Under the pieces are notes generated by a model. That model had not been told where the DNA came from. It ran no database searches and saw only the letters and a program-made list of their open reading frames with translations. Positions 9,603 through 19,401 of a DNA stretch of 64,000 nucleotides are shown here, piece by piece (the first letter of the stretch is position 1; the number at the start of each line of letters is the position of its first letter). Source of the DNA: Vibrio sp. UCD-FRSSP16_30 (GTDB taxonomy: Bacteria; Pseudomonadota; Gammaproteobacteria; Enterobacterales; Vibrionaceae); contig NZ_LZFW01000001.1 in the NCBI RefSeq assembly GCF_001676025.1, forward strand, positions 248,001 to 312,000, read 5' to 3'. The position numbers were made by a program, and so were the translations under genes.

Positions 9603-9882
9603 AGTTGTGTCTGTATTTAATAGTTTTAGTTATAAGCATTAATAGATATACAGGGCGAGGCTAAGAACATCAATTGTTACAATTTTACTGTTTATGTGAC
9701 AAGGCTTCCATAAGGCTTTGTTTTATATGGATAATATTTTGTGGTGGCGAGTGGTTTTGCTTGGTGTGAAAACTTACTTTGCATTATTGCGCGCTTAATT
9801 GGTTGCAATAGAGTTTAGCTACTAGGAGGGTGAGTGACTTGCTGAGACAGGTATTTTATCTCCTTGCTTGTTTAATAGGCAT
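9603..9882. promoter_or_regulatory. Upstream region of the POT transporter, no gene seen
   Basis: This stretch, together with the following hairpin, separates two minus-strand genes. It should hold the transporter promoter. I saw no convincing open reading frame, repeat or clear operator, and did not assign -35/-10 boxes. Confidence 0.4.
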
Positions 9883-9910
9883 AATAAAGGCCGGTTTCCC
9901 GGCCTTATTT
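9883..9910 (-). terminator. Terminator after sstT
   Basis: Arms AAGGCCGG and CCGGCCTT pair around a short loop with AT-rich extensions. On the minus strand the stem is followed by TTTATTAT. It lies 25 bases beyond the sstT stop. Confidence 0.8.
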
Positions 9911-9934
9911 AAAATTAAATCTTTTAGATTTTAA

Positions 9935-11143
9935 TTATTTGGCTTGCTCGGCTTTGCACACGGCTGCGGTAAAGACGACATCAGTTGAGCTGTTTAGAGC
10001 TGTTTCTGCTGAATCTTGAATAACACCGATAATGAAGCCTACACCAACCACTTGCATTGCGACTTCGTTTGGAATACCAAATAGGCTACATGCTAGAGGA
10101 ATCAGAAGCAGTGAACCGCCTGCAACACCTGATGCGCCACATGCAGAAACCGCGGCAATTAAACTCAGTAGCAGAGCAGATAGGAAGTCAACTTGAATAC
10201 CTAATGTATGCACTGCTGCAAGCGTTAATACGGTAATAGTAATTGCTGCGCCACCCATGTTGATGGTTGCACCAAGAGGAATAGACACAGAGTAAGTATC
10301 TTCATCAAGTTTTAGCTTTTTACATAATGCCATGTTCACTGGGATGTTAGCCGCACTTGAGCGAGTGAAAAATGCGGTTACGCCACTTTCACGTAGACAT
10401 TGCAGTACCAACGGGTATGGATTTTGTTTTGTTTTTACCCAAACAATCACAGGGTTTACCACAAGCGCAATGATCAGCATGGCACTAAGTAGTACGAATA
10501 GTAGGTTAGCGTAGCCCATTAGTGCACTAAAGCCGGTGGTTGCAAACGTTGCCGCAACTAAACCAAAGATACCAATTGGCGCTAGACGAATAATAAAGCG
10601 TACAATTTGTGATACACCGTTACTTAGGTCTTCAAATACAGATTTTGTTGTATCAGATGCGTGGTGCAGTGCCAGACCCAAACCAATACCCCAAGCAAGA
10701 ATACCAATGTAGTTGGCTTCCATTAGTGCATGAACTGGGTTATCAACGATTTTAAATAGCAGAGTGTGTAGAACTTCTGCAATGCCTTGAGGAGGCGTTG
10801 CACCCGTAACGCTATCAACAAGTGTTAGTGTTGTTGGGAATGCGAAGCTCAATAGTACAGCGGTGATCGCAGCTAAAAAGGTGCCAATTAAATAGAGAAC
10901 TACGATTGGACGCATGTACGTATGTTGGTTTTTCTTTTGGTTGGCAATAGATGCCGCAACCAAGATGAACACCAGAATAGGGGCAACGGATTTTAGCGCG
11001 CCAACAAATAAGCTACCTAATAAACCAACGCTGGTTGCAGCAGAAGGTGAAAAAGTCGCAAGGAGCGCACCGGCAACGATACCGATTAAGATTTGCATGA
11101 CAAGGTTTCCCTTGGCAATACGGGCGATGAATGTGTTTTGCAT
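9935..11143 (-). CDS. sstT: Serine/threonine:sodium symporter SstT
   Basis: A 402-residue member of the dicarboxylate/amino acid:cation symporter family. The conserved serine-rich re-entrant loop is visible ([19 protein letters not shown]), followed by [19 protein letters not shown] and the second hairpin [20 protein letters not shown]. Start [21 protein letters not shown] and length match SstT. It takes up L-serine and L-threonine with sodium at the inner membrane. It is monocistronic and divergent from the OppA-like gene. Confidence 0.95.
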   Translation of the reverse strand: MQNTFIARIAKGNLVMQILIGIVAGALLATFSPSAATSVGLLGSLFVGALKSVAPILVFILVAASIANQKKNQHTYMRPIVVLYLIGTFLAAITAVLLSFAFPTTLTLVDSVTGATPPQGIAEVLHTLLFKIVDNPVHALMEANYIGILAWGIGLGLALHHASDTTKSVFEDLSNGVSQIVRFIIRLAPIGIFGLVAATFATTGFSALMGYANLLFVLLSAMLIIALVVNPVIVWVKTKQNPYPLVLQCLRESGVTAFFTRSSAANIPVNMALCKKLKLDEDTYSVSIPLGATINMGGAAITITVLTLAAVHTLGIQVDFLSALLLSLIAAVSACGASGVAGGSLLLIPLACSLFGIPNEVAMQVVGVGFIIGVIQDSAETALNSSTDVVFTAAVCKAEQAK

Positions 11144-11607
11144 AATATATCCATATATAGGGAGTAAAAGCCTCTCCCTTATGTTTTATTAGTTACTTGA
11201 CGTTGGCTTTAACGTTTTTAATTATGGTCTACTTAGTGATCGCATCAGTAAATAGGCCGTAATTCCTAGCATAAAACGATTAAATGAATTGTCTAGTGCA
11301 TAATTGCATGTAATGGCATCTTTTTAGCGTTCTATGTTGATTTTGTGGCGCATGGTGGTGTTATTTCATATCTTTGTATAAGTGAAAAGAATAATTAGTT
11401 ACGAAGTTGTGCGCTAACAAGTTGAATTTCAAGAATATTAATGATTATTATCATTAGCTTGCTTATCTATCATCTATGATGATAAGTGCTGATTTTTCAG
11501 GTTAAAATGCGCATTATCAGCGTATAAAATAGGTTTTATTTTTAATGTTGCTTACGCTTAATTAAATTAATACCTCTATTTGAGTAATTGTAAAATAAGG
11601 ACGCTTC
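11144..11607. promoter_or_regulatory. Divergent sstT / oppA-like control region with two palindromes
   Basis: No gene fits in these 464 bases. Two AT-rich inverted repeats lie side by side: TAATGAT-TATT-ATCATTA at 11439-11456 and TATCATC-TAT-GATGATA at 11468-11484. The first resembles iron-regulator (Fur) type sites by composition, but its spacing is not the canonical one. They are about 120-170 bases upstream of the OppA-like start. A clean AAGGA site precedes that start. Confidence 0.4.
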
Positions 11608-13233
11608 ATGAATAGACCGCTTACTGGGTTTTTGGCGATAGCCACTTGCTTAACCACATCACTGCCAACTTTTGTTGCAGCATCACCTGTCCCTGCAGGC
11701 ACTTTATTGGCGGCTAAACAAGAACTAGTGCGATCAAATGATGCAGAAGTGGCGACATTAAACCCGCTGAATGCGGAAGGCTTACCTGAAATGCACGTAA
11801 TACGTGATTTATTTGAAGGTTTAGTGATTCAAGATGCGCAAGGCAATGTGATTCCAGGAATGGCAGAGCGTTGGGAGAATGAAAAGAATCAGGTTTTCAC
11901 CTTCTATTTACGTCCTGATGCAAAATGGTCTAATGGCGACCCTGTCACCGCCAGTGATTTTGTTTATAGTTTGCGCCGAGCGGTGGACCCTTTAACGGCG
12001 TCGCCTAATGCTTGGTATTTAAAGTTGACTAATATTGCCAATGCCAAACAGATAATTGAAGGCAAGCAAGCCCCAGAACAATTGGGCGTGACGGCAATAG
12101 ATGCCCATACATTACGTTTTAATTTAGACAAACCCGTACCTTACTTTTTGGCCATGCTGGTGCACACAGTAATGATGCCTGTACATCAAGCAAGCATCAA
12201 AGCGCACCCTGATACTTGGGCAAGACCGGGCAACTTGGTATCAAATGGTGCATTTGTTCTGGATAAATGGGTTGTGAATGAAAAAATCACCCTAAAGAGA
12301 AACTCAAATTATTGGAACGATAGGGAAACCACCCTTAACCAAGTCACCTATATTCCGTTTGAAAATCAGATGTCAGCATACAATCGATATCGCAGTGGTG
12401 AGGTCGATATTACCTCTGATGTTCCGGCGCAAATGGCGCAGAAATTACAAAAAGAATTACCTGATGCATACCAAATCTCGCCGTTGTTATGTACCTATTA
12501 CTACGCATTTAATACTCAACGAGCACCGTTAAATGATGCCAGAGTCAGACAGGCGCTGTCTTATAGCATCATGCGCGATGTAGTAACTAATGGCATTACC
12601 GACAGCGGCCATCTACCCGCATATACCTTTGCTCATAAAGAGGTGGCTGGGTTTAAAGCCTCATTACCCGAGTATGCGAAATTAAGTCAAAAACAGCGTG
12701 ATGAAAAAGCCAGAGAATTACTCAAAGAAGCCGGCATCAACAAAGACAATCCAGCTTCTTTAAATTTGCTATACAACACCTCAGAAAGTCACAAAAGTAT
12801 TGCGGTGGGTATAGCGGCAATGTGGAATAAAACATTAGGGCTTAATGTGACTTTAGAGAACCAAGAATGGAAGTCGTATCTTGATTCTCGCAAAAATGGC
12901 CAGTTCGATATTTTACGAGCATCGTGGTGTGGTGATTATAATGAAGCATCGACATTTTTAAGTCTGTTTACCTCAGATAATGACCGCAACTTTGCTTTTT
13001 ATGCCAACCCTGAATACGACGAAGTAATGAAGCAGGCACAAACAGAAACTGAAGTGAGCAAACGCAATAAGCTGTACGATAAAGCGGAAGGGATTTTGTC
13101 AGCCGATATGCCTATTGCACCAATCTATTTCTTTATGCAAGCTCGTTTAGTTCGTCCTAATGTGGGTGGCGTTCCAACTCACAATGCAGAAGGGCGGATA
13201 TACTCGAAGAATCTCTACATTAAACGCCTTTAG
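11608..13233 (+). CDS. Periplasmic oligopeptide-binding protein (OppA/MppA-like), orphan
   Basis: A 541-residue SBP_bac_5 family protein. The signal peptide ends near FVAA-SPVP (cleavage around residue 25). The family signature region is ATLNPLNAEGLPEMHVIRDL followed by WSNGDPVTASDFVYSLRRA. It should bind peptides in the periplasm and deliver them to an ABC permease. No oppBCDF genes are next to it, so it must use a permease encoded elsewhere or act as a sensor-type binding protein as MppA does. AAGGA precedes the ATG and a strong hairpin follows. Confidence 0.9.
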   Translation: MNRPLTGFLAIATCLTTSLPTFVAASPVPAGTLLAAKQELVRSNDAEVATLNPLNAEGLPEMHVIRDLFEGLVIQDAQGNVIPGMAERWENEKNQVFTFYLRPDAKWSNGDPVTASDFVYSLRRAVDPLTASPNAWYLKLTNIANAKQIIEGKQAPEQLGVTAIDAHTLRFNLDKPVPYFLAMLVHTVMMPVHQASIKAHPDTWARPGNLVSNGAFVLDKWVVNEKITLKRNSNYWNDRETTLNQVTYIPFENQMSAYNRYRSGEVDITSDVPAQMAQKLQKELPDAYQISPLLCTYYYAFNTQRAPLNDARVRQALSYSIMRDVVTNGITDSGHLPAYTFAHKEVAGFKASLPEYAKLSQKQRDEKARELLKEAGINKDNPASLNLLYNTSESHKSIAVGIAAMWNKTLGLNVTLENQEWKSYLDSRKNGQFDILRASWCGDYNEASTFLSLFTSDNDRNFAFYANPEYDEVMKQAQTETEVSKRNKLYDKAEGILSADMPIAPIYFFMQARLVRPNVGGVPTHNAEGRIYSKNLYIKRL

Positions 13234-13239
13234 ATTTAC

Positions 13240-13270
13240 AGCGTCTGAGTTTGCCAAAAGCTCAGACGCT
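13240..13270 (+). terminator. Hairpin terminator after the OppA-like gene
   Basis: A perfect 10-bp stem, AGCGTCTGAG and CTCAGACGCT, starting 6 bases after the stop codon and followed by TTTACTC. The U-tract is short. Confidence 0.7.
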
Positions 13271-13473
13271 TTACTCAATCTAGAGCAACAATAAAGAACA
13301 TGAAACAATTGCTCTCTAGAGGGCTTTGTAGTGAGAAATGACGATGGAATTGTTTAGTATCTGAGCGCACAGTAACACTTTTACGCATTCTGTACTGTAT
13401 AGATTGCTATGCGGAGCCCTTTGTTGAATAATTCGCCTCCCTAATTATTTTGTCGTTTTTTAGAGGCACCTAA

Positions 13474-15930
13474 GTGCAACGTTTTACAGATACTATTATT
13501 CACTTTCCTAAGTTCCTGCTGTTATTGATAGTCTCTGTCACTGCGGTCGCCGGTTATTACGGTGCGACTCAATTCTCTATTAACGCCAACATTGAAAACC
13601 TTGTTAAGCAGCAAGGGCCTTGGCATGACAATCTGAATACTGTCAATGCGATGTTTCCTGAAACGAGTAACGTCCAAGTTGTCGTCTCTTCAAAAGACAT
13701 CGAACAAGCCAAACGAGCCACTAAAAAACTGACTCACGCCTTTGAGCAACAACCGTTATTTAGCCATGTGTTTGCTCCCTCGACCTTACCTTGGTTTGAA
13801 CGTAATGCTTTGGGCTTTGTGAGTGACAGTGAGTTCCAAGGAATGAAAGACAACCTTGCATTGTTGCTCCCTAGTATTGTTGCCTCTAGAGATAAGCAAA
13901 GCCTGTCCGCTTATTTAGGGGCCTTGAATACACAGCTCTCTTCATCTGAATTCAATGAGCAACAAATACAAGTACTGATAAAGCCTTTACTTGAATCATT
14001 AAGCTATCAAGACGTCAATTGGCACTCTTTATTATTGCCTCAAGCTACGGTACCAAATGGCTACGTTATTAGCTTAAATGCGGTTCCGGATCTTAGGCAA
14101 TCTGAGCCAAACAAATACATTATGATGACGGTGCGAGAGGTAATTTCTAGTGTTGGAATGTCAGCAGATGTCATGGTGCGAGTCACTGGGCAAACCGCAT
14201 TAGATTTTGATGAGATTCAAGATGCGAACGACAGTATTGCGCTGGCCGGATTGATCTCTTTGGTCAGCTTAGTGGTGATATTAGCCGTTGGTATTCGCTC
14301 TTTAAGAATCATTATTGCGAGTTATCTGGCGGTAGTGGTGGGCTTAATATGGACGCTTGCGGCAGGTCTTGCTGTGGTTGGTGCATTTAATACCATTTCT
14401 ATTGTATTCATGGTGATATTTATTGGCCTTGGGGTCGATTTTGCCATTCATTTAAGTTTGCATATCTATGAACAAAGGCTGAAAGGGCACAATAACCAAG
14501 ACAGTCTAGTTCAATCCATCCAACACTGCATTTCGCCTCTAAGCTTGTGCGCGTTGTCATCGGCTATCGCTTTTCTCAGTTTTTATCCCACTGCATATAT
14601 TGGATTGGGCGAGCTTGGGGTGATATCCGCAATTGGCATGGTATTGGGGCTACTCGCGACATTTCTTGTGATTCCGCTGTTTTTCCAGTTTTTTGGTTAT
14701 CCCAAAGTAAGACGAGATCGAGCAAAGCGTTCAAAGCTGGCTTTAAAGCTGAGTGAGTATATTCAAGCTAAGCATAAGAAAATCATTCTGCTTACTTTAG
14801 GTGGGGTTATCGTGACTACCTATGCCAGTATGCAAGTTCAATTTGATTTCTCAACCTTGATTTTAAAGAATAAAAACTCAGAATCAGTGGAAACAATGCA
14901 GTGGTTACAAGACCATAAATTAGGTTCAAGCTATCAATTATTAGCCGTGGCTAAAGATGAACAGCAAGCGCAAATGTGGCAGCAGCAATTGCTAAAACAA
15001 CCAGAAGTGGCTTCGGTTATTAGCGCCTCTTCATTTTTGCCTACTCATCTTTCTGAACGTGCCTTACAACTCCAGCAGTTGTTTGATGCTCAACATCAGC
15101 AGCAACACTCAAAAATAAAGCCAATGACATGGAAAGCTTTTTCTGAGAAATACGCACAACTACTGCCAGTTAGCATTGAAGCGAATAATTTGGATGAGCA
15201 AGCATTAAAGCAGCACCTAAAAACGAATATCGAGTCTTTGTTGTCACTTGCCGCTATTGGAAACAACAGTGTTGTCACTGTGGATGAACTGCCGATTAAA
15301 ATTCGTGAAAATTACATTAACGAACAGGGACAATGGTTGGTTTCAGTCATGCCTGCCGGTGATATGCGAGACGTGTCTACTGTGAATGCCTTTATTGAGG
15401 CAGTACAAAGCATCGCACCGCAAGCGACAGGGCGAGCATTAGCAGAGCAGCAGGTCGGCAAAACCGTGATTAAGGCGTTTTATATTGCGATTGGTTTGTC
15501 GGTGATTAGCATTACGATTATTTTATTACTTAGCGTAAGTTATAAACGTGATGTTTTGTTTATCTTTATACCGCTATTGCTGACCACAAGTACCACCTTA
15601 GCCATTTCTCATTGGCTGGGGCAGTCTTTGAATATGGCTAATATTATTGTCATTCCATTAATTTTTGGACTTGGCGTGGATAACGGAATTCATATTGTAA
15701 AACGCTTTAGACACGAACAAACCATTACTCGGTTCTTTTCTTCATCCACCCCCAAAGCCACTCTGATAAGCTGTCTAACTTCCATTGCCACCTTCGGCTC
15801 TTTGATACTGGCAGAGCATCAGGGGATGCATTCAATTGGCGTATTATTGACTATCGCTCTCAGCGCAATACTGTGCTTTAGTCTATTGATTTTGCCAGCT
15901 TTCTTACATCGATTTGAACCAAGTAGATAA
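13474..15930 (+). CDS. RND-superfamily (MMPL/COG1033) membrane exporter
   Basis: An 818-residue protein starting at GTG. It has the two-fold RND layout: one N-terminal helix, a large periplasmic loop (about residues 30-250), five or six helices, then the same again. The glycine/aspartate helix FIGLGVDFAIHLSLHIYE occurs in the first half and IFGLGVDNGIHIVKRF in the second; these carry the proton-relay acids. It resembles the hopanoid/lipid-transport and SSD-type exporters and not the AcrB drug pumps. The substrate is unknown and no membrane-fusion protein is adjacent. Confidence 0.85.
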   Translation: MQRFTDTIIHFPKFLLLLIVSVTAVAGYYGATQFSINANIENLVKQQGPWHDNLNTVNAMFPETSNVQVVVSSKDIEQAKRATKKLTHAFEQQPLFSHVFAPSTLPWFERNALGFVSDSEFQGMKDNLALLLPSIVASRDKQSLSAYLGALNTQLSSSEFNEQQIQVLIKPLLESLSYQDVNWHSLLLPQATVPNGYVISLNAVPDLRQSEPNKYIMMTVREVISSVGMSADVMVRVTGQTALDFDEIQDANDSIALAGLISLVSLVVILAVGIRSLRIIIASYLAVVVGLIWTLAAGLAVVGAFNTISIVFMVIFIGLGVDFAIHLSLHIYEQRLKGHNNQDSLVQSIQHCISPLSLCALSSAIAFLSFYPTAYIGLGELGVISAIGMVLGLLATFLVIPLFFQFFGYPKVRRDRAKRSKLALKLSEYIQAKHKKIILLTLGGVIVTTYASMQVQFDFSTLILKNKNSESVETMQWLQDHKLGSSYQLLAVAKDEQQAQMWQQQLLKQPEVASVISASSFLPTHLSERALQLQQLFDAQHQQQHSKIKPMTWKAFSEKYAQLLPVSIEANNLDEQALKQHLKTNIESLLSLAAIGNNSVVTVDELPIKIRENYINEQGQWLVSVMPAGDMRDVSTVNAFIEAVQSIAPQATGRALAEQQVGKTVIKAFYIAIGLSVISITIILLLSVSYKRDVLFIFIPLLLTTSTTLAISHWLGQSLNMANIIVIPLIFGLGVDNGIHIVKRFRHEQTITRFFSSSTPKATLISCLTSIATFGSLILAEHQGMHSIGVLLTIALSAILCFSLLILPAFLHRFEPSR

Positions 15931-16568
15931 TAGTTAATAAAGTTACAACCAGTAAAACAAGGCCGTTATGGCAAGGCGTTGCGCTGTGGTGGAGCTGAAT
16001 ACTGGAAGAGCCTATTACTGGGGCGAACGCATGAGTGAGCATTTGTCGTACAATCATGTACATCATCTCCACAAGACGCCGTAAAATCATCCTTGATGGC
16101 TTCACTGTGGCATCCATGCCACAAAGACTTGTTCCGATAATGCACATGATTTTATTCAAATAACGTTCGTGAGCTCAGCCTTGGCTTATTACAAGCTCCT
16201 TTTTATGGGACTTAGGTTCAAGTGAACAAAAGCGCCGCAATTTGATTTGAGTTTTCTCAAGCACAGAACTCTAACCATGCAGCCAAACCTTCTAATCCAC
16301 TACCGTCCTTACATTCGTATATGACGTCGAGTTTCTTCTGAAAATTGGCTTGTTTAGTCGAGGGGCAGTCTCGTTTTTTTGAAAGAAGATTAAATAAATT
16401 ATTGTTAATCATAGAATTAATACTGCTATTCCTAAGATAACGAGCATTGTTAAAGAATGGTAACGCGCACGCTAATTTTCACGTAAATAAAGAACGCAAA
16501 GTGTGATGTGTATTTGTTATATTTCAGTGGGTTATGGTAGTTTAAGTGAAATATAAGAAAGTAGAAAA
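15931..16568. other. Left flank of the accessory island, no convincing gene
   Basis: About 640 bases. A short frame on the minus strand here overlaps the exporter gene and looks spurious. At 15953-15990 there is a stretch (AAAACAAGGC, then GGCAAGGCGTTGCG) that closely resembles the sense-strand sequence found after ygiQ at the other edge of the island (29651-29694, minus strand). The rest is AT-rich toward 16400-16560, probably containing the promoter of the gene at 16569. I recognise no attC site here. Confidence 0.4.
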
Positions 16569-16937
16569 ATGAGCAGGCTTGTTATTAATAATGTTATGAG
16601 ATTGAGGCAAAAATACGTAATGACACAAGTTCTCGATATAATAGATAAGGCAATCAAAAGGCTTGTAGCTCCCGCTGCAATGCTTGTTGCAGCGGAATTG
16701 ATGAGCCGAGGATTAGATAAACCTGATGCAGACTCGAATTTTATCAAGTTCACTATGGCTGTGTTAGGCCTTTGGGCTCTAGGTTACATGGTATTTTCAG
16801 CTAAAGAAGCCATGCAGGCCTTTGACGAGGCAAATATCGGTAAGTACAAGAAAGCGTTATTAAGCTCTTCATTTTTATTGGTTTATTTCGTTCTAGCCAT
16901 AGCAGCTATTCGACTTGGCTTCGACAAAATCACATAA
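16569..16937 (+). CDS. Unrecognised small membrane protein (122 aa), possible cassette gene
   Basis: Two or three hydrophobic stretches are visible: APAAMLVAAELM (short), FTMAVLGLWALGYMVFSA and KKALLSSSFLLVYFVLAIAA. A short amphipathic basic N-terminus precedes them. A second in-frame ATG at 16620 (MTQVLDIID) could be the real start. The stop codon TAA overlaps the first bases of boundary module L1 (TAACAAATAAGG). This is the same arrangement as at the end of the cassette gene at 28544, so it may be the leftmost cassette gene of the island. No family recognised. Confidence 0.6.
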   Translation: MSRLVINNVMRLRQKYVMTQVLDIIDKAIKRLVAPAAMLVAAELMSRGLDKPDADSNFIKFTMAVLGLWALGYMVFSAKEAMQAFDEANIGKYKKALLSSSFLLVYFVLAIAAIRLGFDKIT

Positions 16938-17099
16938 CAAATAAGGATAAGTGTCGCCCAGCCGACACTTTATCTGGGTGTTGAACAAGCCCAATCGTGT
17001 AGTTGTCCTCTATTAGTAAATTGCTCTTTGGTGAGACTAGCTTGAAATGAACCTCATCGACTTTCTACAAGTCGTACGAGGCTATCGAGTCGAATCCGC
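16936..17099. repeat. Boundary module L, copy 1
   Basis: One of four copies (16936-17099, 23250-23411, 27014-27124, 29451-29610). It begins AACAAATAAGG, has a hairpin AAGTGTCG-CCCAGC-CGACACTT, then GTTGAAC, and ends GAATCCGC. Three copies end at the same base although what follows differs. Here an IS66 transposase gene, cut near residue 100, follows directly. The hairpin plus flanking AAC and GTTGAAC also satisfies the layout of a short attC (R'' AAC, R' GTTRRRY). Confidence 0.7.
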
Positions 17100-18375
17100 T
17101 ACCTACAGAGCTAGAGCGTGAAGTACATCAGCACACGCTCAATGCTCCTTACTGCGAATGCTGTATGAACCGCTGCATAAATACGGCACCGAAGTCTCGG
17201 AAGATCTAAAAATCATCCCTCAAAAAGTCAGCGTTGTACGCCATGAACGTACTAAGTACGCTTGCCGTCAGTGTGAAAAGACACAAACTAGCAGCAAGAT
17301 TATCACAGCGCCTCGACCAGCTAATATGATCCCGAAAAGTATGGGTAGCCCTGAAGCCTTCGCTACTGTCGTAACCGCAAAGTATGTCGATGCGCTGCCA
17401 CTTTATCGCCAGGTCGACATTTTAAAGCGCTCTGGTATCGACTTAAGCCATGGGACACTCGCCAACTGGTGTGTGCAACTGGGTAACAAAGTGAATGTCA
17501 TCGTTGAAGCGATGAAAGTCCATTTACTGAATGAGAAGCTAATCTGCGCCGACGAAACCACCGTTCAGGTTTTACGAGAGCAAGACCGAAGTGCTCAGAG
17601 CAAATCTTATATGTGGGTCTATCGTAGTGGCGAGTTCGTCAAACAGCCTGTGGTTATCTACGACTATCAATCAAGTCGCGCAGGACAATGCGTTAAAGAC
17701 TTCTTAGGTGCTTACTCTGGCTACCTGCTAACGGATGGTTACCAAGCTTATAATGGCCTCAACAATGTCAATCAAGCTGGTTGCTTAGCGCATGTAAGAA
17801 GAAAGTTTACTGATGCACAAAAAGTCCAACCGAAGAAGAAATCAGGCCGAGTAGAAAAGGCCATGAGCTTTATCGCTAAGCTTTATGGCATTGAGCAAGA
17901 AGCCAAAGGCTTATGTGCTATCGAAAGGCAGCAGTTGCGCCAACAAAAATCAAAACCTATCTTAAACAAGTTCCACGAATGGTTGCTAGAAAGCCAAGAA
18001 AAAGTGCTGCCGAAAAGTCTGCTAGGTGGTGCTATTAATTACACGGTCAACCAATGGCCTAAGTTGCTCACCTATCTAGAAGATGGTGATATTAGTATTG
18101 ATAATAATGTGACTGAGCGAGATATCCGCCCGTTTACAACGGGTCGGAAAAACTGGATGTTCTCAACCTCGGTTGAGGGTGCGACAGCGAGTGCCAACTT
18201 GTATAGCTTAGTGATGACTTGTCGGGCGAATAATATCAACCCATATTACTACTTCACGCACTTGTTCAAAGTGCTTCCGATGCGGTCGCCTCAAGATGAT
18301 CTCACTGATCTTATGCCATGGAACTTGGAAATCAATGAGGCTGAATAAAGCCTCACTGCTTAATTAGACGCTTAC
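17100..18375 (+). mobile_element. IS66-family remnant, tnpC 5'-truncated and frameshifted
   Basis: The intact part of the transposase frame is 17158-18348 (396 residues): a zinc-binding region (CRQCEKTQTSSKII), catalytic Asp region LICADETTVQVL, then LLTDGYQAYNGL, and the DDE Glu region DISIDNNVTERDIRPF. Upstream, 17101-17157 continues the homology (PTELEREVHQHTLNAPYCECC) but in another frame, so there is a one-base shift near 17158 and the real N-terminus is missing. The right inverted repeat TAGACGCTTAC ends at 18375, typical for IS66. The left end and the accessory genes tnpA/tnpB are gone, replaced by module L1. Not functional. Confidence 0.85.
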
Positions 18376-18384
18376 GTTTAATCC

Positions 18385-18829
18385 GTATGACATAATGGTA
18401 ATTCCTTGTGTTGGCTGCTAAAAGCAGCTTTCACCAAACTTTACGCTTCCCGTCAGTACCATGCTTCTAGACCTTCCAATCTCCTTTGCCATGAAGCTTT
18501 AGGCCAGTGACATAAATAGCTAGATGCTGTATCGAACCTCCACCTGCTTGGCTCGACGACTTATACAGGTGTAGTGCGGATAAACCAGCGGTACGTTGAG
18601 TTTAGAAAACCTTGTAGTGCTTTCAATAGCATAGAGAAAATGTGTATTACCATCAGTGCAGTAGTATGGCTAGGTCACTGAATCGACGGTGCCTGCCACG
18701 CTACTCTGTTTACTTTGTTGTTTCTGCTCGCTTATGGCTTCCATCAATTCAGAAAGTGAGTGAACCGCGGTTGATTAGGGCTTTGTTGTACTGTTTCCAG
18801 TTAGCCGTTTTGTAACGAAGTTTCGGCAT
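18385..18829 (-). pseudogene. Degenerate IS5-family transposase
   Basis: Read on the minus strand from an ATG at 18829 the frame gives MPKLRYKTANWKQYNKALIN then RGSLTF, a typical IS5-family N-terminus, followed at once by a stop where Trp is expected. Later pieces in shifted frames read VPLVYPHYTCISRRAKQVEV and VTGLKLHGKGDWKV, matching the IS5 segments before and around the first catalytic Asp. The Asp itself is replaced (IYVTGLK where DSTGLK is usual). Several stops and shifts are present and the C-terminal half is missing. This accounts for most of the 670 bases between the IS66 remnant and the next gene. Confidence 0.75.
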
Positions 18830-19019
18830 AAGGCTAGGATGATTAACTGATGTAGCGGATCAGATCGTAACTTTCTGATTTAGTTCCATCGAATTACGAA
18901 AGAAAGTCGTAAATTACTAGTAATGGTAATTTGCTTAGTTTTCATGGCGCATAATGATAATTTAACGTTTCAGATTTCTGCTATCCTGATGAAATAGCAA
19001 CAAGTAATCGAGGCGATGT

Positions 19020-19400
19020 GTGGCTAAGCGTAGACAAAGAAACAATTCTCTTAAGTACCATAATACAAAGATGAAAAATAAAGTAATACCATTTTATAAT
19101 AATGACAACGATACCTGGTATGACACAGATCTACGTGAAAAAGCAATTAACAGTCCAGCATCAAATAATGTACAAGCTAGGAAAGATAACTCTAGCAAGT
19201 CCAAAGTTAGAAATGAGATCATAGAAAAACCTGAAAATACTCAATGTTCAACCAGAGCAATTAATAAAGTGAAAAAAATAACGCTTCTTGACAAGAAAGT
19301 AATAATCAAGAAAAAGAAAGATAATGAGTTAAAATATAGTGGTATTTTGGATTCTAGAAATATTGAAAGATTAAAATTGATTAGAGAGATTTTTAAATAG
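19020..19400 (+). CDS. Small basic protein upstream of the DUF4041 gene (126 aa)
   Basis: It starts at GTG, with GAGG 6-9 bases upstream. The product is Lys/Asn-rich and strongly basic (KKKKDNELKYSG near the end) and has no membrane segment. It ends one base before the ATG of the next gene, so the two form an operon. Codon use is very AT-rich, unlike the core genes of the window, as in the partner. No family recognised; it could bind nucleic acid or the coiled-coil partner, which is inference from charge and position only. Confidence 0.6.
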   Translation: MAKRRQRNNSLKYHNTKMKNKVIPFYNNDNDTWYDTDLREKAINSPASNNVQARKDNSSKSKVRNEIIEKPENTQCSTRAINKVKKITLLDKKVIIKKKKDNELKYSGILDSRNIERLKLIREIFK

Positions 19401-19401
19401 A

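Noticed and set aside
15878..16159. A 93-codon minus-strand frame after the RND exporter
   Set aside because: It overlaps the end of the exporter gene, has no ribosome-binding site and an unnatural composition; treated as chance.
16945..16975. The L hairpin as a rho-independent terminator
   Set aside because: No U-tract follows on either strand in any of the four copies; the repeat context explains it better.
17158..18348. The IS66 transposase as an intact gene
   Set aside because: The N-terminus is missing, an upstream frame shift is visible, and the left inverted repeat and helper genes are absent.
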